From Zeugodacus cucurbitae (taxonomy: Eukaryota > Arthropoda > Insecta > Diptera > Tephritidae), in NCBI RefSeq assembly GCF_028554725.1, contig NC_071667.1, positions 48,663,501 to 48,727,500 on the forward strand: DNA of 64,000 nucleotides. Direction: 5' to 3'. Shown in pieces: positions 36,758 through 48,330 of this stretch. The translations under genes were made by a program, and so were the position numbers. Position 1 is the first letter of the stretch, and each line of letters opens with the position of its first letter. The notes under the pieces were generated by a model that was not told where the DNA came from, ran no database searches, and saw only the letters and a program-made list of their open reading frames with translations.

Positions 36758-37165
36758 ATTTCATGCAATGCTTTGAATATATTTATCTATTTTGATGAGT
36801 TGAACGCATTCTACACATTCAGGGTATTCGGGGGACAATATTCTTGTGTACCACGTTTCCATCTTTTGCCACTTTTTTTGCAGTGTCAACGACTTCTTTT
36901 ATCGCGTCGACAGGGAATCTCTTTTTAATTAAGTCGTATAGGCTTTCTGATAGTCCGCCGGCTTCCAGAATTGAAAGCTCCAATCGGTTTCTTATTATGT
37001 TTTCGTACAATTTGCACAGTGTTCAGTACGATTAGGGTTCTTCCCGTGGTTCCTTTGGTTTTGAGGGTAAAAAAACCAGACGCTGAACTTTCCAGTGGTC
37101 GGGGAACACCCATTCTTTTATATATGTGTTATACATTTTAGCGAACAGGGTACTTTAGTGTAGCT

Positions 37166-40100
37166 CATTGCGTTGGATATAAAACATACAAATATTATTG
37201 AAATATTAATTTTTGTTTGACTTTTTATTTAGCTAATGGATTTTGTACGCCTTGAAGCAGTTATGAATGCATGCACCTTTTGGTTTTATGAAGAGAAATA
37301 ATAATGTTATGCGAAACAAGTGTGTAAAAAATTGATGTGATAACTCAAAAGTGATTAAGCACTGCAAGTGTGGGCGAGTGGATGCCATAATTACACACAC
37401 ATATATACAAACAGCTACAAGTAAAATGAGCTCAGTACATGTGTATTTCGGAACGGTAAATGTGAATTGCACGAATTGCAGTTATAACGGGAACGTGACA
37501 TAAATGTATATTAACAAATAATACACACGTGTACAAAAGTAAAGGACCGCTAACATGCACTCCTACACTGAGGTGACTAAATACACAAACACTTGTAAAC
37601 ATGAATCTGCGCATGTGTGCAATCACATTAAAAACGCGCATGAAGGAAATGAGCTTTTCTCCCACTGGATTATGACAAAATGAGGTAAAATAAATATCTT
37701 TAATGTAGTTTTCGTGTTAACGCGAACGTTAAGTGTTACCGCGTTGGCAACGCCTACAAATGTACAAATTGCTTGTGTGTGTGTGTGCGTGGGTGTGCGG
37801 CAATGATCACAGCATTCGCGGCCTCTTGAAGCCACAATCCTTAGCACTTTTAACGCATTGCTTGATGCAAAATTCATACACGCGGCTATAATGGCGTTAA
37901 CGTAATGGTATTTACGCAATGAAAGAGCTACGTAAATAGGAATGCAAGCGGCGGCACAGGTGAGCGGGTCAATAGCCCAGCCGAGTCTGTGTAAATGCTT
38001 ATGTGCAGTCCAGTTCTTCAGCGTTTTACATTCAATGAGTTCACCCGGGTATACAGTGATTAAAATTGGAATTTCTTTTAAAAACAAAAGATATTTTCTC
38101 TCCGAAAAAATTATTTAAAAATACTCAAGTTGCTTTCGACATTTAAGAACAAGCTCCGATCGCATTTTTGATTTCAACAGTTCTCTCATACACACGGGAG
38201 TGACAATAAACTTTTGGTATCTCCAGAAATATTAAAGTTGATTGTTGTTATTAAAATATTTTCTTCAGCAAATACCACAATGGCATTGAGTCCTCTCCCG
38301 GTCACTGTGTGTACACGCATAAATATTTCAGGCCTCGTAATATATGTTTTATTTTTCATGTGCGCGCATACTTTCATTGCCCGCAATTTATTTTCACTGC
38401 ACCCAAGTTTTGCGTGTCGTATGCTCGCGAGTGTTCGTTTAAATAAACTCACTTCGTTTACACCGGTTGTTGCATTAACATTTAAAACGACTTTTCTGGC
38501 TACCGAATGCTTTAGCCTACTGTTCGCTTCAATTTCTGGATTTTAATGATTTCACGGAGCGATTTTTAATTCTTGTTTCCTAGAGGAATATCGTACATTG
38601 ACCTTTCTATGTGTCATTATTATGTGTTTTTGATGTACTTTTGATACTACCTAAAGGTATTTAAGAACTACTTGGTGGTAATGAGGTATACTTCGAAAAT
38701 GTCTGGTTAAATAAGAAAATATTATTATTAAAGCAAGGAATTTAATTTTAATAAATGAGATATTACGGAATAAATTAAATCAAATAAGTAATTTCAAATA
38801 AGTTATTTCCAAAAACTCGACAGATTGTTTTTTAATAGAGTATTTTATTCTTATCAAATGGTTTATACTTGTATTAGCGGAATTTTTGGTGCGTTTGCAG
38901 ATATTGTAATTTTGACTTTCGAAATGTCATCTATGGTATATATAAATATTTTGGACATCTGTAGACCTTAACCAAGCGAACGCTATGCAATTAATGTGGT
39001 GGTCATAGATTTTAGAGATTCTTACCGAAATGAAGAAAAATCGGATACTCAACTCACACTATTAAAGAATATACTCTCAACAAAATTACACGTCGAATCA
39101 TTGCATGAACTAATGTAATTTTTAAATGGGCTAAATATATCAGAGTAGAGTAGTAGTAGTAGAGCTTAGTTAATTGTATCGAACTAACAGGAAACTATGT
39201 TTAGAAATAAATTGCCGTTTTTCTATTTTTTTCTTTTTTAGGCTAAGTACCTTTCAGATCGCTCTCTAAGCAGTGGTGTCTCATTATCAAAGATAAAGTA
39301 AGGATCCATTGTAATACTATATGTATCTAGAGTTGACAAAGTAAAGGTGATACCGATGAAAACGTAGTTCCTCATCCGTAAGTACTTGGAAGCAGTTTAA
39401 AAAAAAGTCGATTACTCTCAGCATCCATGTATTTTTCAAGTTAAATTAATATCTTTTAAATTATAAATATAACTTTAGGATTCTTCATGAAAAGCACATT
39501 TACAGATTTCCATGAAGCCCCAGTTATTATGATAAAATACTCTTATTTCTCAGAAAAGTGTTTAACGATACTTGGAATTTTCATTTCAATGTGTTTCTCT
39601 CTCTCATATTATTTTGCAAATATATATGCAGCAAGCACTTAAATCCTCACCCACTTGCATAAACTCAAGCAAGTGTTGTTGTTCTGCTGAGTCTGCTATT
39701 ATTCATATTCATATTTATAGTCATATACAAACGCGTGTGAGTGTGTGATCATAAATGTATAATATATGTAAATGAGTATGTTTGCCCTCTTGTTTGCGAA
39801 ATAAATTCACAGCAATTTGCCTTTTTGCGATTTCCTTGTTTATGTTCTGACTTACGCGCCATGCAACCACAGGTCACACCCATAAAATTACTTCTGCAAG
39901 CAGAAAGATGTGTGTGTGTGTGTGAGTGCTTGTTTGCTCGCTTCCATTTGTTTGGATATAAATTAACATTTTAGCATTTACCGGTATTTGGTTTGATAGA
40001 CTCACACATATAGGAGTGCATATAACAGTCGAACACTTCACGTGCCAATAATACTATAGTTGTTGGTGCGGGAAACTATTTTCTCATAATGCCTCATTTC

Positions 40101-40397
40101 ACTCATTATATATTTAATCATAATTGAAGGTGAAGGTGATTTCGCTCGAACTAAAATGAGCAGTTTATTTGAAACATGTTAAAATGTTATTAAAATAATT
40201 TTGCTTAAAAAAAGTTATCATACAATTAAATAAAATTTCATCATTCTCGTTCTCTCGTTCTCGTATTCCATGAATCATAGTGCATGTAGAAGGGGCAGTA
40301 ATAAAAAACTTCGAAAAAAATCAAGCGAGGTTCTTCCACAGAATTAATGAATTAATTTGAAGGAAATGCTCACCCGCTTGAAACACATATGTACATA
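37166..40397. other. Anonymous DNA with microsatellites
   Basis: GT tracts lie at 37774-37787 and 39909-39924. The 37,600-38,550 part is less AT-rich and holds long overlapping frames on opposite strands (154 codons minus, 110 codons plus). Neither resembles a protein family, and the longer one translates the microsatellite. From 38,550 on the sequence is AT-rich without structure I can name. Confidence 0.42.
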
Positions 40398-40867
40398 CAG
40401 TGGAACTTCTCTAACTCGAATCACTATAATCCACAAAAAAACTTTGAGTTATAGAATTTTCACTAAAACATACAATTTTTCAAAAAGCTTTAAAATATAT
40501 ATTTAAACCCAATTTTATTTATTTACTTAGCAAAAAGTTTTATGTTAATACGTTAAAACATGTATTGTGCAATTTTGTTTGTTGCAGTTTGCTATTTTTT
40601 GTGTCTCTTGGCGTCTGTATCCTATGCCTTTGTTACATGATTTATGCAATCCATAAGTGCAATATCACATTTTTTGTTCGCCTTCATACGATATAGAGGT
40701 ACTCTTTTAAGATTCTGCCTAAAATTCTGATACTAAAATTTTTAATTTTTTATTATGTCCTGGTCGAAAAGTTTGATTTATGGAAGAATATTTGAATGAA
40801 ATTTGACTTTTGTTGCCAATTCAAGAGTTCGAGTTATGGAAATCTTCGAGTTAGTGAAGTTCCACTG
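40398..40867. mobile_element. pogo/Tigger-like MITE with TA duplication
   Basis: A 470-bp non-coding element with terminal inverted repeats of about 23 bp and one mismatch. The left end starts CAGTGGAACTTC and runs to the CTAACTCGAA box; the right end finishes TTCGAGTTA, then GAAGTTCCACTG. It is flanked by TA on both sides (40396-40397 and 40868-40869). CAGT-type ends, the AACTCGAA box and TA duplications are characteristic of pogo-group Tc1/mariner MITEs. It has no transposase and would depend on one in trans. Confidence 0.85.
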
Positions 40868-42190
40868 TATATGTATTGTATATATAAGGTAGTGGCAGTT
40901 CGGTCGATACTACGAAGAGGGATCATATGTTGGCAAGGTACCAAATCCCCCACTAGCGTTAATTGATACATATCTACCTATTATTATTTAGATTTTTCAT
41001 TTATTGTTCACCTTTTATAAGGTTAGTTACAACATATGTCGGCTTCAATAAAAATAAATTAACTAGCTTAACATTTACTCTGTGCATAATCAATAATTTC
41101 TTTATGACCGATAAGATCCAAATAAGTTACTATCAGCTGCATAGCTTTTTTTCTTTAAGGACAAATACATTCGAATATAGTAGGTCTAATAAAAATAAAT
41201 CCGATATTTGTCAATGTGATGCTTTTAGTAATGCGTATAACAAACACACGAATGTATAAAATAATTCATCAATCGATTCTCCATCTGTGATTTGAAGATC
41301 TGGCAGAAATAATTTATTTTGAGCTACCCTGTTAACACCCCCTAAAGTCAGAGAAAAACATATGTTTGTTGATATGGGTTTGGAATTATAAACAATTATA
41401 ATAAGTTACAAGATTCTTGTTGTTATTCATATAATTCGAATTTTCTCTACATTTGTACAAGCAGTATCGCTGAAGCTCAGTGATTAATTGAGGATTACAC
41501 GGGATCTTACATTCCATGTTATATTTTCCTTGGTTTTTGAAATAATTCTTCTAGTATTTCATCAACTGACAGATCAATATCCCTATGAATATTCATTGTG
41601 ATGCTATTGACAGGCAATAACCCCAATATGCTTAAAATCCTGAAAACATTCCCAAAAGACGTTTTGTTCACTGCTCTAAAGCTTCGAGAGCATTCCGAAA
41701 ATGCTCGCCTGAAGTTCATTGTTTCAACATTGTCACCTCCGCGGGAAAGTTTTGTTCTGAACAGTTGATCACCCTTTCATAACAGAAAATATTTCTCGAC
41801 CTTTTTTAGCGTCAATTCTGAAAAATTGGGAAAAATACACAAAAAAAAAAACGTGTCCTATAATAACTGAATTTTCGCGAGGGAACTGCTATATTAAAAA
41901 TATGTTTAGTAATAAAACTTTTTGTAAAACGTGAGAATCCTCTTTGTAAGCTTTAAAGAAATCAAAAAAAAAAAATATATATATTGATTAAAGTGACATT
42001 CGAAAGAAGTGCAAATAATCAACTAAGAATCAATGCTGAATTATTTGGTCGATACTGTCCGATGCCAATGCCAATTAATCGATCGGAGTCTATCAATAAT
42101 AGTTCGCAGTCAGCAGCATTTTCGGTATACGAATTGAATGTTTCAAAGGTGTTGCATCACAGGAAAAGGAGTTTTATATGAGACCTGATA
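40868..42190. other. AT-rich DNA with weak minus-strand coding-like blocks
   Basis: Two minus-strand stretches read like protein: 41335-41220 (frame with NRVAQNKLFLPDLQI, then ESIDELFY) and 41719-41522 (66 codons with FRRAFSECSRSFRAV and VDEILEELF). They are acidic/aromatic rich and lie in the same direction, which suggests a decayed gene or transposase. I cannot name the family. The remainder is featureless. Confidence 0.3.
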
Positions 42191-42194
42191 TAGA

Positions 42195-42405
42195 TTGTTA
42201 ATCTTCGGCGAAACCTTTCTCTTGGAAACTCCTGTGCCATTTCATCGGATGTTGACATCGTCCATGCTTCTGCCCCATAAAGCAGGACGAGAATAATGAT
42301 GAACTTGTAGAGTTTGGTTTTTGTTCGCCGAGAAAGGACTTTACTTTTCAGTTACATACTCAGCCCAAAGTAGCACCTGTTGGTTAAAGAGCTTACCCGG
42401 ATTTT
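42195..42405 (-). pseudogene. RTE-like fragment (C-terminal region)
   Basis: The reverse complement matches the C-terminal part of the RTE protein: CYFGL, KSKVLSRRTKTKLYK, LLYGAEAWTMSTSDE and FQEKG. It lacks the RT core and the 3' end. A second, separate 3'-end fragment lies about 130 bp away at 42530-42620 in the same direction. Confidence 0.75.
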
Positions 42406-42529
42406 ATACGATCAAGAAATTTCTTCTGTGATCAAACCTTGTTTAGAATATAAAATGTTCTAATTATTTGTAAAGCAGTTTAGAATATTTAAAATTTCTT
42501 TTATAAAACGATGACTGTCCCAGTTCTAA

Positions 42530-42620
42530 GTTGATTCTTCTTCTTCTTGACTGGCGTAGACACCGCTTACGCGGTTATAGCCGAGTCCAAAACAGCGCGC
42601 CACGTATCCCTCATAATAAA
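42530..42620 (-). mobile_element. Short RTE-like 3' end with GAA tail
   Basis: On the minus strand it reads AGGGATACGTGGCGCGCTGT, then GGCTATAACCGCGTAAGCGG, then GTCTACGCCAGTCAAGAAGA with more GAA units. This is the same as the last 85 bp or so of copy A plus its tail. It is an extremely 5'-truncated insertion. Confidence 0.78.
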
Positions 42621-42913
42621 GAACTAAATCTCATTTTAACAAAAAATAAAAAAATATGTCTTTTTCAGGCAATGCAACGTCCGTATTTCTTGGACAATAC
42701 GGATGAGTTATCATAGTGATGGTAATCAAATAAATCATGGGTAATACTCTTTAAGAGTACCCTTGAAACTAGTAAATCGCTCTATTTGTCGAAAGAAATT
42801 AAGACACACACCAGAAGTAAGAAGAGAACCTTTAAATCTATTAGATATCTGTGAAAATAAAAAAACCAAAATATTTCCAGAACAATAAAATTGGCAATGA
42901 CAAGGATTACAAC

Positions 42914-43093
42914 CGAAATGCGGTAGCTGCCTAATTTACTGCCATTGATAGACTGAAAATAAGACGGCGAATTAAACCAGTGACACACACAAAAGAAGAA
43001 GAGGAATGCCGAAGCAGTGTTTACCTTTAAATCACTTGAAGACAGTAACATAATTTGATTGTCTGCTGAAAAGGCGGAATACAAGGAATCCAT
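42914..43093 (-). CDS. Candidate small spliced gene, unknown function
   Basis: An ATG at 43093 opens 23 codons (MDSLYSAFSADNQ to SSSDLK), ending in AAAG|GTAAAC. A 72-bp intron (43024-42953) with a pyrimidine-rich end and TTTTCAG acceptor follows, and a phase-0 exon starts at 42952 (SINGSKLGSYRIS). The frame may then either run on as a hydrophobic stretch to a stop at 42782, or splice again at 42913 (GT) to 42848 (AG). Intron size and signals are typical of flies. I recognise no homologue, and chance is possible. Confidence 0.3.
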
Positions 43094-46000
43094 GTAACGT
43101 GTCTGTTGAAAACTACCAAACTTTCAGTTGTTATGCCGTTGAGCTGTGTTAATTTATGTACGAGCAAATATTTGCAGCGTGTGTGTGTGTGCAGGCGCTC
43201 TAACTAATTGCTAGACAAACAAGTCAAGGTGAAACGCTGCGAACGCCAAGTAAAACTGAATTGTGAACAAAGGAGGCTCTAACAATGCCACACACAACCA
43301 TCACATGATATGTATATGTGTGTACTTATGCTCTTACAAAAGCGTTGAACAACAGTGTGCGCCACCGCAATAGGCCAACTATAGCGCGACAGTCGAGCAT
43401 GTCGTTGGCGTCGTTGAATATAGTTGCATATTTTTATGTGCCGCAACGCCGATGTCGCTGCTTTCATGCGCAAGAGGATGTACGCCAATGCCAAACGTCT
43501 ACATACCTCCCTACCTAACGGTGGTTCGGTGTGTGTAACTGTACACGTTTCACCGTTTAGACATATTTAATTCGCTTCCGCTCATTGTCACACATATCCA
43601 TAAGCACGGTACAATTCTAACTGATGTTATGTTGTGAGTATATTTTTAATTAAATAAAAAAGACAGCGGAGTAGTGTGTGTGTGTTTGTGTGTGCATGTG
43701 TATGTAAGTCTTAAGTGAATAATTAGATGAGCTGTGCACGAAACTCATTGTTGGCGTACCGTTGTTATTTAATTAAGATGCAGACTTTCGCATTTTTCAG
43801 TGGGACACACAATCACAACGCTTGTGTTGGTATGTGCGCAAGTACCCAGTAGGAAATTGTAGGTAGGTGCGCCGATAGAGAAGATGTGTAATAGGATATT
43901 ACAATTTGTCCGACCAATTCGGAATTCTTAATCACAAATCTGGTAGAAATTGAAAAAATCGTTATGGTTAATTCATTATTCCGGATTAGGTTACAAAGAT
44001 GATTCCTCTATGAAAAATATAGATACTACATAATATGTTCATTGTGATGCCATTAAAGTGAAAGAAACATATTATAAATAGATACAGAGGGATTCGTCAC
44101 TAAACATTGCACATAAGATTTGGAACCATTCCAATAAGGTTAGATACAAAAAAGCTCGACCTATGGTATGCACGAGATTTCATACAAAAATCCTAATGGA
44201 ACCGAATTTCCATTTGCGAATCGACTCTTAATCGGAACAAATTCGATACATTTCTGTGGTAGTGGTAGAATCGCGGTGTTTGGTGGAATTGGGATGCAAT
44301 CATCTACTCTGATCTGTTATCCCACGGCGAACTCTAAATTAAGACTTGTACCGTCAACAATTTAATCGTCTGAAGTAAGCAATTGCTCAGAAGTCCCCAT
44401 CTTAAGCCAATAGGAGAGGTACTGTGTTTCATTAGGACAAAACCAGGCCACACATGGATCATGACTTACCAAAGGCTCTGGAAGCTGGTTTGGGAAGCTT
44501 TTATGCATTCGCCTGAAAATAGGTTCTGCCAACCGGGATAAAAGTTTCAATGAAAATGACATTGTGAAAGCATCTTCAAAGTATTAATAAAATAACGAAA
44601 AAAATGGTGGATGTTTGACAAAATCAGATCATTCAAACTATGCTAAATAAAACCTTTAATTTAGTGCAAAAATAATACTAGACCTAATATAAATAACTTT
44701 TGTGGTAAAATAGGTATAAAGGGGTTTCAATCTAGGCTTGCCTTAATTGTGGCATTGACATTCTAATCACTGGTTACCAAATCTTTCAAAATTATTTAAA
44801 TTTTATTTATTGTATATAAAACTCGGGAGTAAGTGTTAATTTCTGGGCTTGGTAAAAAAACATTTAAGCTGGTATATCCACTTCAGGATTACACTTAATA
44901 TCGATCTCATAGTTCTATGGTATATTCTATTAAAAACGAACAGATAAATGATAAGAGAATAATAAAAATATATAATTGAAATTCTGGGGAGGTTAAGAGC
45001 TTAATTTTATAAGACGTAAAAATTTTTGTCACATCATTACTTTAAGTCTGACTGTCTTGCTACATATACCGCACACAAGCTGTTAAACTTTTCCTAGTGG
45101 GAAGCTAAACTCACTCGTGTTGGTAGCAAGTAAAGATTAAGTTCATACATATAGTATATATGTACGTACCTATACATATTTCCTCGCATATAAAAATAAA
45201 AGCATAAATATATTGGTATATTCATCCGTAATACAAGTTAGGGCGGTTATATTCGAATGCAATCGAACACTTACACCCGACGAACATCAAAGTGGTTTAA
45301 TTGAAGCAAGTTATTGGTTGAGTCTGTTGAACCATTGTAACGAATTTGGTAACTGTTTACATTAACCAATAGATATAGTGTTGAAGAGCAAAGCTATGTG
45401 GAGACATGTCTACACTTTCTAGGGTATATGATTGTGGCTCCGGGTCTGGAAGTTGAATTTGGGGAATTTATCAAATCACCGACGGAAATGAATATAAAAC
45501 TATAAAAACTATGAAAAAAATGATAGCCCTTGATTATCGTAAAATGTCATACTTGCAAAACCAACATTAAAAACCTCTCAATACAAATCCATTAGTTATT
45601 TAAATTGTTTTAATATAACCAACTGGATGTGTTCATTTTAATACCTTATAAGTTAAACCCACATATTTTCAGTACCCATAAGAAAAGTTGTGCGCTTGGA
45701 TAAAATATACATATGTATGCCTGTTCTCTAAGAACATCAAGTTGCCAGATTTTTCCAGCAAATTAAAGTGTCACTGCTAAATACGAAGTGCACACACCTT
45801 ATAGCACACATTAGCAGCGACATGCACATTCCCGCTTGAGTTATTGTTTTTTGGCCATACAAATGTGCCGAGTTGTAGAGGCTTTTCGTGAAACATATGT
45901 GTTCTGTAGCCATGAAATTTCTTCATTGTTCTTCGCTAATTTATACACCATTTATTGCTGTCCTCCCACCTGTTTTCCGCATTCTTAACGCCTCGGTGCC

Positions 46001-47489
46001 CACAAAAGTATGCTACACTTTGTGTTCATTGTTTCGTGTACGCTTTGCATGTATATGTGTGCGAGTGGGTGTGTGTGAGTTAAATAATTTGCAACAATTG
46101 TACTAATTTTTCAATGGGGTAAAAACGGGCGAACACACAACCATGTGAACCGTATAAATATCATTGCCACTTCTCTTCATTAGTTTCCGCCGCCCTTTTC
46201 TTGGCGCATGTGGCGCCCACCGTGCATTTTTACATGCCTTTAAGATTTTATCTATTCAATGTTGCGATTCGTGCGCTTAATTAACATTGTTTGAATTGCT
46301 GGTTGCCTGTTGTTGTTCTTTTGTCCCGCAGTTACACATCCGTGTACAGTCGGCTTTGGTGCAGATTCTTATTGTGTTGCTAATAAGGTAAGGGCAGATG
46401 TAGAGACATGAATGTGAGTATATTATTGTGGCATGTAATTTTCACCGTTACCTGTATCGTTTTCTTCATTATTACCTAGAAGACTCTAATGAGCAGATGC
46501 TAATGTGGTTATGTGCTGATTCGTGTTTGCTAGTGGCCTTTGCATTTAATTTCTTTGAGAGAGTTTCAGAGAGTATTTACAGGAAGCGATTACAGCCTTG
46601 ACATCTTTGAATGCATAAATATGAATAAAATATTTTCATCAGAAAAAAAATTAAAAATCGGATGCACATGAAAGGTTAAAAAATTTCAATATATAGAACA
46701 ACACAAGAAGAGTAGTTCAAATTATTATTTTTTGTTCCCAGATTCTCCTGCCACATAACGTGGGTACTATTGCTTAACATATTAAATGTGTATTGTTAAC
46801 GCCTATTTTGAAGTATACTTGAAAGTTATAAGGACCACACAGGTTATATTATTTGCATCTGCTCATAAGAAGGTTATTTATTTAACTTAAAGACTAAACA
46901 CATTTAGAAGTTAGAATTGTTCAGACAACGTTGTTCTTATTATTGTAACAACATAAAATCTCGCTAATAGAGTGTAGAGTTGAAAGTATATGGACTACTT
47001 TATCCCTTTTGTTAATTGTTTGCTGCTTATCTTCGGTGTACGTTTTTATTTTATCTTCGAAGGTGTCGAAGCAGTTTCGACAATTCTGATGAATTTCTCA
47101 AAAAGTTGCTGTAGTTTTATTTTTGTCACCAATTCAAAACAGTAAATTCAGCTAAGACCTTTGCACTATCAGTGCAGCCGAAGCCTGCCCCTACTTCTGC
47201 TGTAACGAATTGCTATTACATTGATTACTTGTAAATATACAGAGCTTGGAGCATTAATATTACTTCAGTTCGTCGAAGCAAAATTTTTGTTCCCAATCGC
47301 TTAGTTGGTAAGAGGAGACTTAAAGGGACTTTTTATATTTTCGTACTATTGTCTTCAATGCTACCAAATTTTAAGTGACATTGCGAACGCCTTATTTAAA
47401 AATTAAATTTTTTTTAGATAATAAATTTTTGTCTTATTAATATGTGCAATATGTTGAAAATATTACCAAAAAATATCAAATCAATCCGA
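43094..47489. other. Anonymous DNA with microsatellites and one weak candidate
   Basis: GT tracts lie at 43179-43191 and about 43675-43695. A 43,150-43,560 patch and a 45,780-46,320 patch are less AT-rich. Otherwise AT-rich and stop-rich. Apart from the exon-like sequence at 44374-44562, no gene, RNA or element is recognisable. Confidence 0.42.
44374..44562 (-). CDS. Candidate exon-like sequence, unknown
   Basis: From an ATG at 44562 the frame reads MSFSLKLLSRLAEPIFRRMH and on to QLPEPL, meeting a strong donor CCTTTG|GTAAGT. A 48-bp stretch then ends in AACACAG, after which the frame continues to GTSEQLLTSDD and a TAA. Because 48 is a multiple of three the frame is open with or without splicing. 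No family match. The last part shares AGTAAGCAATTGCTCAGA (plus strand) with Helitron relic H4 near 28748, so it may instead be transposon debris. Confidence 0.2.
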
Positions 47490-48330
47490 GTAATATTCTA
47501 CGAGATATACCCTTTGGACATCAGGGCACGTCAGTATGAATGGAAAATTTTAAACGCGTTTATCTCAAAACTCAATTTTTTAAGTCTGTGGACACGACAT
47601 CTCGAAAAGTTATAAAGCGATTTTGTTCAAATTTTGAACACATCTTTGGAATAACGTTATCTAGTTCATGAACGAAGGATTTTTTATATTTTTATTGTAC
47701 CCAAATTTGACCAAAAAATTAGCTTTTTTGATAATAATCTGTCAAAAATTCAAATTTCAATATTTTAGTTCTTCCTTCATTCATTTACTAGTATTATCCA
47801 TATACTATCGAAATATTTTTGGTTTATTGATTTTGGATGAACCAAAAATGAGTTATGAGTTAAGATGTCCACCGCAAGACCTTATATTTTGGACACGCCA
47901 TCGAAGATGAGGTGCCGACGTCTGAGTTTTCGGAATTTTTAAATACAATGTCTCAAAATACTGTTTAAATTCGTATCTTTGATACGCCGAATTGCTTAAA
48001 TAAAATATATGATCCTTCATTCATTTACTAGTATTATCCATATACTATCGAAATATTTTTGGTTTATTGATTTTGGATGAACCAAAAATGAGTTATGAGT
48101 TAAGATGTCCACCGCAAGACCTTATATTTTGGACACGCCATCGAAGATGAGGTGCCAACGTCTGAGTTTTCGGAATTTTTAAATACAATGTCTCAAAATA
48201 CTGTTTAAATTCGTATCTTTGATACGCCGAATTGCTTAAATAAAATATATGATTGTATATATTTAAAAAAAAAAATTTAAATACCCTTGTTTTTAGCCTC
48301 TGAAACCGTTTTAACTCCGTAAATTACTGA
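47490..48330 (+). repeat. Dispersed repeat family D, copy 2, with tandem duplication
   Basis: Matches 17185-17650 in block order (CGTCAGTATGAATG, TTTATCTCAAAACTC, TTCATGAACGAAGGATTTTT, GATGAGGTGCC, CTGAGTTTTCGGAA). Its central part, 47773-48012, is repeated immediately as 48013-48252 (see separate entry). Non-coding: the 80-codon frame at 47668-47910 simply reads through the repeat. Confidence 0.6.
47773..48252 (+). repeat. 240-bp tandem duplication, two units
   Basis: Units 47773-48012 and 48013-48252 start TCCTTCATTCATTTACTAG and end TAAAATATATGA. I see one difference between them (GTGCCGACG in the first, GTGCCAACG in the second). The near identity indicates a very recent duplication, or an assembly artefact. 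Confidence 0.9.

Larger units (their letters stand above)
33945..37165 (-). mobile_element. R1-like non-LTR retrotransposon relic, interrupted by RTE copy B
   Basis: On the minus strand, 37165-36758 encodes the start of a reverse transcriptase: YIKEWVFPDHWKVQRLVFLP, LYENIIRNRLE, AGGLSES and TLNV-NAFNSSK. After the insertion, 34622-33945 continues with QQGSVLGPLLWN (the GVPQGSVLGPLL motif), DAYTDDLVVVAKQ (the YADD-type catalytic box, here YTDD), LELAEHKPEVL and LSRMMENICCVRSRR. Block order and wording fit the R1/LOA group of non-LTR elements. Stops, frameshifts and a gap between the two halves show it is long dead. A 9-bp repeat, atttcatgc, flanks the inserted RTE copy. Confidence 0.72.

Noticed and set aside
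37623..38087. 154-codon minus-strand frame
   Set aside because: It translates through a CA/GT microsatellite (runs of His-Thr), has no domain resemblance, and the neighbouring frames on both strands are equally open.
38186..38546. Overlapping frames of 88 and 110 codons on opposite strands
   Set aside because: Antisense openness without codon bias, splice context or family match looks like chance in locally GC-richer DNA.
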